Assembly: GCA_020633655.1 (NCBI GenBank)
Contig: JACKDF010000009.1
Location: forward strand, 191,902-255,901
Direction: 5' to 3'
Origin: Deferribacteres bacterium
GTDB lineage: Bacteria; Zhuqueibacterota; Zhuqueibacteria; Zhuqueibacterales; Geothermadaptataceae
Length of the DNA stretch: 64,000 nucleotides
Position 1 is the first letter of the stretch, and every line of letters starts with the position of its first letter. Under the pieces are notes generated by a model that saw nothing but the letters and a program-made list of their open reading frames with translations, ran no database searches and had not been told where the DNA came from. Position numbers and translations under genes: made by a program. Below, in pieces: positions 1-8,431 of the stretch.

Positions 1-441
1 AGGTTTGGTGAAACCTTCCTTTAATCCAATAGTCAGTGATGCGATCTGGATAACGAAGGCCGTTGCTGTGGCCACACCCGCAACCATGCCATCTGCTTCT
101 CCTGATTTTACCATCATACCACCGAAGGCCAAAGGTTTCTTCACCATTTTTTTTGCGATGGCTAATTTCATGTCCCGGGAGGTGGCATACATGTCTGCAA
201 AATAGGCTAATTTCTCTTCCTGTTCCTGCAAATCGATGATTTCAATTCCGGCAAGCGACGTGTTGTGTGAAGAAGCAATGCGCATTATTTCCTCATTATC
301 ACCGATCAAAATTGGTTTTGCAAATCCCAGCGCCTGCACCTCAGCTGCTGCCTGGATGATTCGTTCATCACTTCCCTCGGGAAAAACAAGCTTTGCTGGC
401 TTTTTATGCGCTTTCTCAATGAAGCTGTCGATTAAATTCAT
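1..441 (-). CDS. pta: Phosphate acetyltransferase, N-terminal part (cut by window edge)
   Basis: The reverse strand reads 147 codons from an ATG at 441 to the window edge with no stop. The product begins MNLIDSFIEKAHKKPAKLVF and continues with a PEGSDERIIQAA block and a later GGMMVKSGEADGMVAG segment, both typical of the PTA/PTB phosphotransacetylase fold. These enzymes interconvert acetyl-CoA plus phosphate with acetyl phosphate in the cytoplasm, usually with acetate kinase. A GGAG Shine-Dalgarno sequence lies just upstream of the ATG. The C-terminal half, with most of the active site, is outside the window, so phosphate butyryltransferase is a weaker alternative; the N-terminal motif favours the short Pta form. 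Confidence 0.85.
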   Translation of the reverse strand, partial: MNLIDSFIEKAHKKPAKLVFPEGSDERIIQAAAEVQALGFAKPILIGDNEEIMRIASSHNTSLAGIEIIDLQEQEEKLAYFADMYATSRDMKLAIAKKMVKKPLAFGGMMVKSGEADGMVAGVATATAFVIQIASLTIGLKEGFTKP

Positions 442-525
442 TTTATGCTCCAACGAAATCCCTTAAATTTGCCCCACGAGGGGCATTCTACATAGAATCT
501 ATCCGGCAATGCTTAGTTTTTCTTC

Positions 526-613
526 ATACCGGAATCCACTATTGGTTGAGGTTGAAAGAAATGGATTTTGCTTCGCCGAACTTCGTTTCGGCTAAAAACT
601 TACCGGAATGACG
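526..613. repeat. Dispersed intergenic repeat (CCGGAATCCA family)
   Basis: Between pta and nagB. The segment carries ACCGGAATCCACT, then AAATGGATTTTGCTTC, and ends in ACCGGAATGACG. The same word order recurs near 53345-53450, and a looser relative lies at 30294-30378. The inner AATCCA/TGGATT words are inverted, so the transcript could fold. It shows no coding signal. All three copies are intergenic. Confidence 0.5.
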
Positions 614-683
614 CCTTTCCCGGATGAACTCTACAGAGTTGTTTTATTTATTAAAAAATAATTCAAATATTCTTCACGAAAAG

Positions 684-1490
684 TTACACAGTAATCGGTT
701 CCAGATTAAAACGTTCGACATCTTTGAAATAGCGCTCGGTGGATACTTTAAGCTCCATCGTTGCATCTTCGTCGCAGACGACCATGCCCTTGGGATGCAG
801 CTGCAGCATAGAAATCGTATACATGTGATTGACACCTTCTTCTATTCCTTTTTGCAGTGCATTCGCCTTTGCGTAACCACTCACCAGAATGAGCACTTCT
901 TTGGCGTCCATAACCGTGCCCACACCGACTGTGAGCGCTGTGTGCGGAACTTTTTTTACATCATTCCCAAAAAAGCGGGCATTGGCAGAAATCGTATCAT
1001 AGGTTAAAGTTTTTACCCGGGTACGGGAGGTAAGGGATGAACCGGGTTCGTTGAATGCGATGTGGCCATCCGGGCCGATACCGCCTAAAAACAAATGAAT
1101 ACCCCCATTTTTTTTGATTTTTTCTTCGTATTGGGCGCATTCTGCTTCCGGATCTTCAGCATTGCCATTCAGGATGTTGATGTTCTCTTTTGGAATATCG
1201 ATATGGTTGAAGAATTTACTGTACATGAAATAATGATAGCTTTCAGGGTGGCTTTCGGAGATTCCGATGTACTCATCCATGTTGAAAGTGATGACATTTT
1301 TAAAGGAAATTTTGCCGGCTTTGTAATGCTCTATGAGTTTTTCATACGTTCCTACCGGGGAAGAGCCGGTGGGCAAACCAAGAATAAAAGGCTTTTCTTG
1401 ACTTGGGTTGAATTTATTTATTTTACTGACGATGTAGTTCGCTGTCCACTGGCTCATGGCATCGTAGTCTTTTTGAATAATCATTCGCAT
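684..1490 (-). CDS. nagB: Glucosamine-6-phosphate deaminase
   Basis: The 268-residue product matches the usual NagB length (266 in E. coli). It converts glucosamine 6-phosphate to fructose 6-phosphate and ammonia, the last step of amino-sugar catabolism. The family residues fall at the E. coli positions: Asp72 in NMDEYIG, and Asp141, His143 and Glu148 in GIGPDGHIAFNEPGS. LGLPTGSSP near residues 38-46 forms the phosphate loop. The ATG at 1490 has an AAGGAG ribosome site nine bases upstream. No nagA or PTS gene is adjacent, so the amino-sugar pathway genes are dispersed or lie outside the window. Confidence 0.95.
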   Translation of the reverse strand: MRMIIQKDYDAMSQWTANYIVSKINKFNPSQEKPFILGLPTGSSPVGTYEKLIEHYKAGKISFKNVITFNMDEYIGISESHPESYHYFMYSKFFNHIDIPKENINILNGNAEDPEAECAQYEEKIKKNGGIHLFLGGIGPDGHIAFNEPGSSLTSRTRVKTLTYDTISANARFFGNDVKKVPHTALTVGVGTVMDAKEVLILVSGYAKANALQKGIEEGVNHMYTISMLQLHPKGMVVCDEDATMELKVSTERYFKDVERFNLEPITV

Positions 1491-1729
1491 AATTGTGACT
1501 CCTTTTTCCTTCTTGTTCGGGGAATTTTATTTTTTGATTTAATTAATTGACTAAAACAACCAATATTGGTAAAAAAATACCAATGACGCAAAGTGAATAA
1601 ATGCCAGCGTTATTGGAGATTATAAGACAGAAAAAATAAGGCGTGGATTTTTATAAGAACAAAAATAACAGATGTTAATTTAGAGAATCAGTTTCTAAAG
1701 GCAAGTGAAATACCATTTTTTTGAAAGAA

Positions 1730-2263
1730 TTAACATGATTGCTCGCGTACTTTGTAATCAAGAATATTCCCCCGTGAATCGTGCTTGATCTCACAACATG
1801 TCTGGATTGCGTATCTCAATTTTTGTCTCGCGCGTTGCACCCGTGATTTTGCCCCTGAGGCGGATAAACCCAATGCCTCTGCTAATTTCGTTTGTGGCAT
1901 GCCTTCAATATCCGTGAGTAATAAAGCCTGTCGATATTTTTCCGGCAGCGTATGAATGAGTGGTTCGATGCATGTCGCAAGTTTTTCTGCTCTCTGTTGC
2001 TGAACCTCGAGCATGGGAATATCTTGTGCGTCATCTATATCAAAAGTTGGTTTTTTCTTGCGATAATAATCGATTATGGTGTTGCGGACGATCTGAAATA
2101 GCCATGCCTGCAGCTTTTCCCGATTTTGTAAACTCGCAGATTTTGTATGAATTTTAAGATACACATCCTGCAGGATATCTTCTGCGTCTTCAGCATTGTG
2201 AATCCGGTACTGAATATATTTTTTTAATTGGAGGTGGAAAGTTTTTACTATTTCATTCGTCAT
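1730..2263 (-). CDS. ECF RNA polymerase sigma factor, SigZ-like
   Basis: A 177-residue sigma-70 family protein of the extracytoplasmic-function type. Region 2 is visible near residues 10-70 (NAEDAEDILQDVYLKIH, then LQAWLFQIVRNTIIDYYR). Region 4 lies near 105-155, with LPEKYRQALLLTDIEG followed by a helix-turn-helix (KLAEALGLSASGAKSRVQRA). The tail CCEIKHDSRGNILDY with vicinal cysteines is the hallmark of the SigZ subgroup. No membrane anti-sigma gene is adjacent, which is common for SigZ. Its regulon cannot be read from the sequence. The ribosome site is weak (AAAAAGAAC before the ATG). Confidence 0.85.
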   Translation of the reverse strand: MTNEIVKTFHLQLKKYIQYRIHNAEDAEDILQDVYLKIHTKSASLQNREKLQAWLFQIVRNTIIDYYRKKKPTFDIDDAQDIPMLEVQQQRAEKLATCIEPLIHTLPEKYRQALLLTDIEGMPQTKLAEALGLSASGAKSRVQRARQKLRYAIQTCCEIKHDSRGNILDYKVREQSC

Positions 2264-2370
2264 GTTCTTTTTCGTGAGAATTAATGCTAATTTGAAATTT
2301 GAGAATATTGATTTATAGCGACGCGTGTTTTTCGTAAAGGACGCATTATTTTGTGGATGATGCAGAATTT

Positions 2371-3126
2371 TTAGTTCATTTTATGCATAAATGTTTCGAT
2401 AACTTTCGCAAGTTTATCAGGGTAATCCGTTATAATGCCATCTACGCCTAATCTGCACATTCGCCGCATCAACCAATCCTTGTTGGCCGTCCATACAAAT
2501 ACTTTTTTCCCAAATTTTTTAGCGAGTTTAACAAAAATCGTGTTCGCCAGGGCAAAGTGAATACTCAATACCTCAACGTTTGCACGGAATACATGAGGGA
2601 GAAAACCACGTGCATTGAAGATGTATCCCACAGAAAGATCGGGTGCCTGGCGTCGGACTTCATCGATGATTGCAAAATCGAAGGAGGTCAATACGCATTC
2701 TTTTTCGACGCCGAATTCGCGGATTTTTTCTATAACCGATTGAATTAAATTGTCCCTGGAACCGTTGCATTTTAGTTCGATATTCAATGCCGCTTTACCT
2801 TTAACCAGTGACAGAACAGCCTCAAATTGCGGGACGGGTTCACCTTGGAATTTTTCACTGAACCAGCTTCCGGCATCGAGTTTTTCAACCTCGGGTGAAG
2901 TTAATTTTGACAGCGATCCCGTACCATTGGTTGTTCTATCAATTTCTGTATCGTGCATGATATACAATTTGTTATCGCTGATCTGCTGCACATCCAGTTC
3001 AACCATATCTGTTTTCAATTCAAGTGCTTTTTTAAATGCAGCCAGCGTATTTTCGGGTGCATAACCCGATGCACCCCTGTGGGCACAAATTATGGGAGGG
3101 GAATAAGATGATTTGTTCTTTTTCAT
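2371..3126 (-). CDS. Glycerophosphodiester phosphodiesterase
   Basis: A 251-residue TIM-barrel GDPD protein, predicted to hydrolyse glycerophosphodiesters to glycerol 3-phosphate and an alcohol. The family signature is clear: AHRGASGYAPENT near residues 15-27 (His16, Arg17), VELDVQ with the metal-binding Glu/Asp, and MHDTEIDRTTNG with the second histidine. No signal peptide is evident, so it is probably cytoplasmic. It is the last gene of a tight minus-strand group: the asparaginase-like gene ends 23 bases upstream, and the PHP-domain gene precedes that by 19 bases, which suggests co-transcription. Confidence 0.88.
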   Translation of the reverse strand: MKKNKSSYSPPIICAHRGASGYAPENTLAAFKKALELKTDMVELDVQQISDNKLYIMHDTEIDRTTNGTGSLSKLTSPEVEKLDAGSWFSEKFQGEPVPQFEAVLSLVKGKAALNIELKCNGSRDNLIQSVIEKIREFGVEKECVLTSFDFAIIDEVRRQAPDLSVGYIFNARGFLPHVFRANVEVLSIHFALANTIFVKLAKKFGKKVFVWTANKDWLMRRMCRLGVDGIITDYPDKLAKVIETFMHKMN

Positions 3127-3149
3127 TAGCAGCGACTCTCTTTTCTGAA

Positions 3150-3638
3150 TTAACGTATAGCTTCAAATATGCCCAATTCCCGGTTTTTACGTACATTGTC
3201 CCAGTTGAAATAACGCCCGTTCATGGCTATGTAAACGCCTTCGGGCAGGGCTTGTACAAACGAAAGTGCACTACCGAGGTTGAAGAAACCGTCGGAACTG
3301 CCAAAGGCAAAAGGGATCAATGCTCCGGTGAGTACGATGGTTTTTTCCCGGATATTTTCGCCAAGTAGTCGCGCAGTTTGTTCCATCGTGTCTGTGCCGT
3401 GGGTAATTACAATATGTTTTTCCTCCGCTTTTTTACATATGTTGAGAATGATTTGCCGGTCGGTGTCGGTCATGTCAAGGCTGTCGACCATCATGATATT
3501 GCGTACGATAATGGGGAGCCGTGATCGTGCTGTTTTTAACATTTCCGGTAAGTGGGTGTCTTTGAATTGCAATTCGCCTGTAATTTCGTTGTAGGTTTTA
3601 TCAAAAGTCCCGCCAGTTATGAGTATTTTTATCTGCAT
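3150..3638 (-). CDS. Single-domain asparaginase-like protein
   Basis: At 162 residues this is only the N-terminal half of the usual 330-residue type I/II asparaginase. The catalytic residues of that half are present: Thr11 in ITGGTFDK, Thr82-Asp83 in HGTDTMEQTA, and Lys99 before TIVLTGALIPF. Family knowledge says substrate binding normally also uses a C-terminal domain and a tetramer, so activity on asparagine is uncertain. The start at 3638 has an AAGGA site. The stop follows ELGIFEAIR without obvious decay, so it looks like a natural short form, not a fresh truncation. It sits between the PHP-domain and GDPD genes. Confidence 0.75.
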   Translation of the reverse strand: MQIKILITGGTFDKTYNEITGELQFKDTHLPEMLKTARSRLPIIVRNIMMVDSLDMTDTDRQIILNICKKAEEKHIVITHGTDTMEQTARLLGENIREKTIVLTGALIPFAFGSSDGFFNLGSALSFVQALPEGVYIAMNGRYFNWDNVRKNRELGIFEAIR

Positions 3639-3657
3639 GATTGTTTTCCTTGTGTTT

Positions 3658-5310
3658 TTATATATCCACAGGCGAGTGCCAAATTGGATTTGTTAATGCC
3701 TGCATTCGCATCGAGTTTTTTATCTCACCAACTAAAGCCACTCGGTAATAAAATTTTTGTTCAGTAGCAGCGTTTATGTTCAACTCGAAGGTAATTTCCA
3801 ATGGATTCGCAAAAGTGTTTTCTTGCAGGATTATTTCCTCTATTTGATTTAACAAATCACCACGGTAGACCGTTATACCGTGAATTGGTCCAAATTCTTC
3901 GGTTGAAAGCGCATGAATGGTAAGTTGTGCAGCCAGGGTTGTGATTTCACTCCCCATAGCAATGAAGCGGTCATCACTTTGTGCATGGAGTGAAAGAAAA
4001 GGTCCGGAAGTTACCGCAGATTGCCCCGCACGTAGGGCCTGCGCTATGGAATTCGTTGTCGCCTTCCCTGGGTGCAAAATGAGACTGCGATGACTTCCAA
4101 ATACCTGCCAATTCGCTAGATCAGCCATTGCCAGCAGGGGTTTAGTGATCTGCCGAAATCGATTGAAATTACCGTGGGCATCCGTTCCCGAAATGATATA
4201 AAATCGCTTCCCTTGCAATAGCAATTGCCGCCAGGTCGCCAGGCTGGCGTCGGAGTTAACTTCTTCGCCATTCCAGATTTGCATGCCGTGTAACCCTGCT
4301 TGCTGGTAATCCGGCGCGTGCCATTTGCCACGATTTAAAAGGAGATTTTGAAAAAATGGCGGTGTTGCTTCCGGATGCGATGCGAAACAAGCTGCACTTT
4401 CGGATAAACGTGTGACGACTTCATTTATGGATAAGTCAGGCCGGGTACGAAACCATTTGTCACCGCTGTCTCCGGTTCCGGGTAGGAACGTTTCATTGTT
4501 ATAAACGAGAAAATGCACGTTTTCTTTTTTTTGATTGCCGCAGGAAACTTCTTCGCCGGGTAAGATCACAAATGTTTCGTCAGCGGCATTTCGTTTTTTT
4601 ACTTCCTTTTGAAATGCACTCCATTTTTCCAACCCGGGATCGTTTTTCAAAAAATTGTCAGGATAATCGTCAAGATCGTACGAATGATCCGTGATGCCGA
4701 CAAAACTGTGGCCCATGCTTTTAGCCAGGCGAGCCGTTGCTTCAATAGAAGCCCCAAATTCCAGCTGATCGTTAGTGTAGTTGGAATGAACATGCAAATC
4801 GCCTGTTAAATAATCTGCCGCCATTGGAAGTGGGCTTTTAGCAAAATGAGTGGTAAATGGCTTCGAGTTTGAAAGCCTGTAATTATCGTTGATGCACACT
4901 CGCATACGGCCATTGGCACGAAAGTGCATCTCGACGGTGATAGTGCAGGTGCCATGCAGTGTTTCCTCTGGTTCGATTTCGAATATTTTTTCCCAATAAG
5001 TATCGTCGATTTTTTCTTCTATTTGGATTTCGGATTCAAACTCATAATTTTGGCTGTCGGTGATGATTACACGGATTTTTATAAAATGAATGGGAAAGAG
5101 CAGTGCATCCTTGACAATCAACAAAACCGGTAATTTTTCGCGTGGTTGCAACCGGGTTGGCGCATCCGCGATGATCTCCGGTTCTTTTCGGTAGTAACGA
5201 CTGGGAAAAAATGGTAGGCGATAGTGAATTTCCGCATAGATCAGAAAGAAGCAACCCAAACTGAATATGTCTGGAAATATTGTAACATCAGGGTGAAAAA
5301 TCACATGCAT
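3658..5310 (-). CDS. CehA/McbA-type PHP-domain metallohydrolase
   Basis: About 550 residues. A beta-rich N-terminal region (roughly 1-165) precedes a PHP phosphoesterase core opening with DLHVHSNYTND, whose HxH is a metal site. VGITDHSYDL, LPGEEVSC, FASHPEAT and SGTDAHGN supply further metal ligands in the expected order. A C-terminal beta segment follows. Named relatives (CehA, McbA) hydrolyse carbaryl, but most members have unknown substrates and a phosphoesterase role is equally likely. The ATG at 5310 is chosen over an in-frame TTG two codons upstream. It heads the group with the asparaginase-like and GDPD genes. Confidence 0.75.
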   Translation of the reverse strand: MHVIFHPDVTIFPDIFSLGCFFLIYAEIHYRLPFFPSRYYRKEPEIIADAPTRLQPREKLPVLLIVKDALLFPIHFIKIRVIITDSQNYEFESEIQIEEKIDDTYWEKIFEIEPEETLHGTCTITVEMHFRANGRMRVCINDNYRLSNSKPFTTHFAKSPLPMAADYLTGDLHVHSNYTNDQLEFGASIEATARLAKSMGHSFVGITDHSYDLDDYPDNFLKNDPGLEKWSAFQKEVKKRNAADETFVILPGEEVSCGNQKKENVHFLVYNNETFLPGTGDSGDKWFRTRPDLSINEVVTRLSESAACFASHPEATPPFFQNLLLNRGKWHAPDYQQAGLHGMQIWNGEEVNSDASLATWRQLLLQGKRFYIISGTDAHGNFNRFRQITKPLLAMADLANWQVFGSHRSLILHPGKATTNSIAQALRAGQSAVTSGPFLSLHAQSDDRFIAMGSEITTLAAQLTIHALSTEEFGPIHGITVYRGDLLNQIEEIILQENTFANPLEITFELNINAATEQKFYYRVALVGEIKNSMRMQALTNPIWHSPVDI

Positions 5311-5723
5311 ACACAACTCAAAATCCTATCAATTCAACCTGCTTTATTCATAAACAGGAGGATTGGGCAGGAGACAGCCCCTGTCCATCGTTCACTTTAA
5401 ACATTGTATGATTAAAGCTGGTTAATTTTAAAAAAAAAGCACTGCAGCTTTCCGCAGCCTTTAATTGCAGTTTGTACAGTACCAGCAAAATTGGTGACGG
5501 ATAGTTTTTTCGTCTGCGACCAATTTTTACACTATCCACCTTCCTCCTATGATAAGCTGCAGTGCTGTAATTGAGTTAAGGGGACTTCTCGACTCATCAC
5601 TGCGGCTTTTTTTTTGCTTAAGCTTGCGTATGAATTGGCTCATGTACAGATAAATCAATTGGGACAGATGTCCCTTATAATTTTCCGATCAGGGGTGATC
5701 CTCTGACCGATCATCCACAACTG
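5311..5723. other. Intergenic region with repeat word and distant inverted repeat
   Basis: No convincing gene. Read on the minus strand, 5336-5372 is a copy of the CAATCnTnnTGTTTATGAATAAAGCAGG family found at several intergenic sites here. A perfect 13-base inverted repeat (AGCACTGCAGCTT at 5438-5450 and its complement at 5554-5566) encloses about 100 bases. An AGGAGG on the minus strand at about 5543-5548 precedes a GTG-started 63-codon frame (5539-5348), but the spacing is only about three bases and the peptide resembles nothing known. A structured leader or small RNA is possible. Confidence 0.4.
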
Positions 5724-7745
5724 CTATTTTAAATACTCTGCGAACCATTCGTGCAAGGTATTCCACCACAATTTTGCATTTTGCGGCTTACTTACGAAGT
5801 GATCTTCGTCCGGGAAATAAAGAAATTTGCTTGGCACATTCATTTTTTGCAGTGCGGTAAAGGCTTCGAATCCTTGCCCGAGATCAACGCGAAAGTCTTT
5901 CTGACTGTGAACAATGAGCATCGGGGTTTTGAAATCATTTATGTAGTTCGACGGGGACCATTTTGCATAGAGTTCAGGATTTTCCCAGGGTGCACCACCC
6001 ATCTCCCATTCCGGAAACCATAATTCTTCCGTTGTGCCATACATGCTGACCAGGTTGAAAACACCATCATGGGCGACCAGGCATTTGAATGGATTATCAT
6101 GCCCTTCTAACCAGTACATCATATACCCGCCGTAGCTGGCGCCGGCTGCGCCCATACGATTCGCATCGATGAAATCGAAGTTGGCACCAAGATATTCCCA
6201 ACCATTTTTTAAGTCTTCGTAGACTTTTCCGCCCCAATCCCGGGAAATTTCATCGGTGAATTGTTGACCGTACCCTGTAGAACCGCGCGGATTGACCATG
6301 ACAACGACATAACCGGGAGCAGCGAACATCTGCGCGTTCCAACGGTAGTGGAAACTGTCATGCCAGGCCCCCTGTGGGCCGCCGTGAACAAGATAAATAA
6401 CCGGATATTTTTTCACTTGATCGAATTGGGGCGGTTTTACCATAAATCCGTGTACTTTTGTGCCACCTGCGCCTGCAAACCAGAATTCTTCCAATGGATT
6501 CATTTCGAGTTGTGATAATTTATCCTTGTTGTGGAAGGTGAGCTGTTTGGCGTTTTTTCCATTTTTATCGGCAACCCAGACGTCCGCAGGTTTGTTAATC
6601 TTTTCCTGGATAAAAACCAATTTGTCACCGGTGGCTAAACTCAGTGATTTATTGTACAAACCCTGGGTGATTTGTGTGGTTTTTGCTGAATTTATATCAA
6701 CAGAGTAGATCGACTGACAACTGCCATCTTCTGTGAGAAAATAAATCGCATTGCTTTTTGAATTCCAGGCAAGATCAGTTGCTGAACGATCAAGAGATTG
6801 TGTTAGTGCCCGGGAAGTGCCGTTTTTTCGGTTATACAGCATTAATACCCGCTTGTCGGCTTCAAAACCGCCGCGCGCCATGGATGTATAGGCAATGTAT
6901 TTCCCATCCGGACTGTATACAGGATTGGCATCATTCCCTGAGTTGGTTGTAATTTGTTTTGCTTCACCGCCACTGGTCGCTACAATGTACAGATCATTGT
7001 TTGTGCTGACTGCGACGACATCCTCTGGATTTTTTACGAAACAGATTTCACTACCATCGGGGGAGATGGCGTAATCTGGTGAGCCGCCCAGACTAATCGG
7101 CGGGCTGTCGAAATCTCCCGGTGTCACATCACGAAAACTCCCATCTTCTGTAGAAGCAACAAAAACATGGCTTCGCATACCATAGGTCCAATCGTTCCAA
7201 TGTTTGAACATCAGACGATCCCAGATTTGCGCCTGCACAAGATTCGATTCCTGCGCCTGAAGTTTTTTAGCATTGCAGTCATCATTTTCACAGTCAGGAT
7301 AAACGGTGGAAGTAAAGATGATGTTTTTACCATCCGTAGACCATACAGGGCCGCTTGCACCGGTAGAAATAGTGGTTAATTTGCGTGCTTCACCGCCCGA
7401 GACGGGCATTAGGTAAATTTGGGCATTTCCATCCCTGTTCGATACAAATGCGATGGTTTTTCCATCAGGGGACCAGCGCGGCTGCGATTCACGTTTTGGC
7501 GAACTCGTAAATTGTTTGGTGTCTTTACCGTCGATAGAAACCAGGTATATATCGCTGTTGGATTTATTCGTGGTGATATCGTAGGTGGTCACGGTATAAG
7601 CCACCCATTTCCCATCCGGGGATGGCTGCGGATCGCTTACCCGTTCAAATCCCCAGAAATCTTCAAAAGTGATCGGGCGTTTTTCCTGCGCCTGAATTTG
7701 ACTTATTGCACACAATAAAAACAAAAATCCAATTATTTTACGCAT
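5724..7745 (-). CDS. S9 family secreted dipeptidyl/acylaminoacyl peptidase
   Basis: About 673 residues. The start at 7745 (MRKIIGFLFLLCAISQIQAQ) gives a clean signal peptide after a GGAGG site; the frame stays open 16 codons further upstream. Residues about 20-430 are WD40/PD40-like blades with repeated SPDGKWVAYT or SPDGKYIAYT words, the beta-propeller that gates S9 peptidases. The C-terminal alpha/beta-hydrolase part holds VHGGPQG, the nucleophile elbow GASYGGYM, and the late Asp and His (VHSQKDFRVD, DEDHFVSKP). It is predicted to release dipeptides or acyl-amino acids from oligopeptides in the periplasm. It stands alone, with about 410 bases to the next minus-strand gene downstream. Confidence 0.92.
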   Translation of the reverse strand: MRKIIGFLFLLCAISQIQAQEKRPITFEDFWGFERVSDPQPSPDGKWVAYTVTTYDITTNKSNSDIYLVSIDGKDTKQFTSSPKRESQPRWSPDGKTIAFVSNRDGNAQIYLMPVSGGEARKLTTISTGASGPVWSTDGKNIIFTSTVYPDCENDDCNAKKLQAQESNLVQAQIWDRLMFKHWNDWTYGMRSHVFVASTEDGSFRDVTPGDFDSPPISLGGSPDYAISPDGSEICFVKNPEDVVAVSTNNDLYIVATSGGEAKQITTNSGNDANPVYSPDGKYIAYTSMARGGFEADKRVLMLYNRKNGTSRALTQSLDRSATDLAWNSKSNAIYFLTEDGSCQSIYSVDINSAKTTQITQGLYNKSLSLATGDKLVFIQEKINKPADVWVADKNGKNAKQLTFHNKDKLSQLEMNPLEEFWFAGAGGTKVHGFMVKPPQFDQVKKYPVIYLVHGGPQGAWHDSFHYRWNAQMFAAPGYVVVMVNPRGSTGYGQQFTDEISRDWGGKVYEDLKNGWEYLGANFDFIDANRMGAAGASYGGYMMYWLEGHDNPFKCLVAHDGVFNLVSMYGTTEELWFPEWEMGGAPWENPELYAKWSPSNYINDFKTPMLIVHSQKDFRVDLGQGFEAFTALQKMNVPSKFLYFPDEDHFVSKPQNAKLWWNTLHEWFAEYLK

Positions 7746-8431
7746 CTTTCCTCCAAGCGAATAAAGGATAAACTCAATTGAACTACTAAGCATCAGCGTA
7801 GTTCAGATTTCAAATTCTGTTACTCTACGTTAATTTGCAATGAAAAGCAAGAGTGGATTGTTTCACCTCGGAATCTCAGTAAAAAATAGAATCACCGCAA
7901 CGGTTATTTGTCGAAATGCTTTTAATGGCTGTCCTGTGATCAGCAGCTCAATAGAACCGGTTGATTTTCATTGCACTAAAATATTAAAGTTAAATGCACT
8001 ATCGTTGCACAAGTGAATTGCTTTTCTGGTCGATTATGAATAGGAGGGCGTTTCTTGTTGCGAGCATTTAATCAAAATGGCTCAAATTGAAACGCTGTAC
8101 TAAATTCATTCGCGGTTTAAAGGCTTTGTCGTTATTATAAACAAAACTCAGGCAACACTGACAGTGTTTTGAAGCCTGTCGAGACTGTGGAAAAGCATGC
8201 AAATTCGGACCCTGAGCTTGCCGAAATGCCCGAATTTGAGCGTAGAACCGGGTGTTTCGACACTTCGACTTTACTCAGTGCAGGCAGGCGCACCGTCTGG
8301 CTGATTCATTACTTGACAGACTGGTCAGAGTTCCTATAAAAATGGTCTGAACTTTGCTAAAATAATTGCTTCACAATTTTTTAATCCGTTCGCTAATCAA
8401 GGAATCGAACACATTTCGTATAAAAGGATTT
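7746..8431. other. Long intergenic region between divergent genes
   Basis: No gene was found in this stretch between the divergently read S9 peptidase and SGNH hydrolase. Its right half holds a 151-bp inverted-repeat element at 8177-8327, listed separately. Both flanking promoters should lie here, but no strong -35/-10 pair stood out. Confidence 0.5.
8177..8327 (-). mobile_element. 151-bp MITE-like repeat, copy A
   Basis: Aligns end to end with the reverse complement of 40016-40166, which has the same 151-base length, and with the shorter copy at 35596-35722. Shared words include CATGCAAATTCGGACCCTGAG, TTTCGACACTTCGA and TTTACTCAGTGCAGGC. The ends are imperfect inverted repeats built on TGACnnGACTGTCGAAAAA. 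There is no coding capacity. A non-autonomous mobile or REP-type element is inferred from the copies, fixed length and inverted ends. Confidence 0.6.

Noticed and set aside
5348..5539. Minus-strand 63-codon frame started by GTG after AGGAGG
   Set aside because: Spacing to the start is about three bases, and the peptide overlaps a dispersed repeat word and has no domain.
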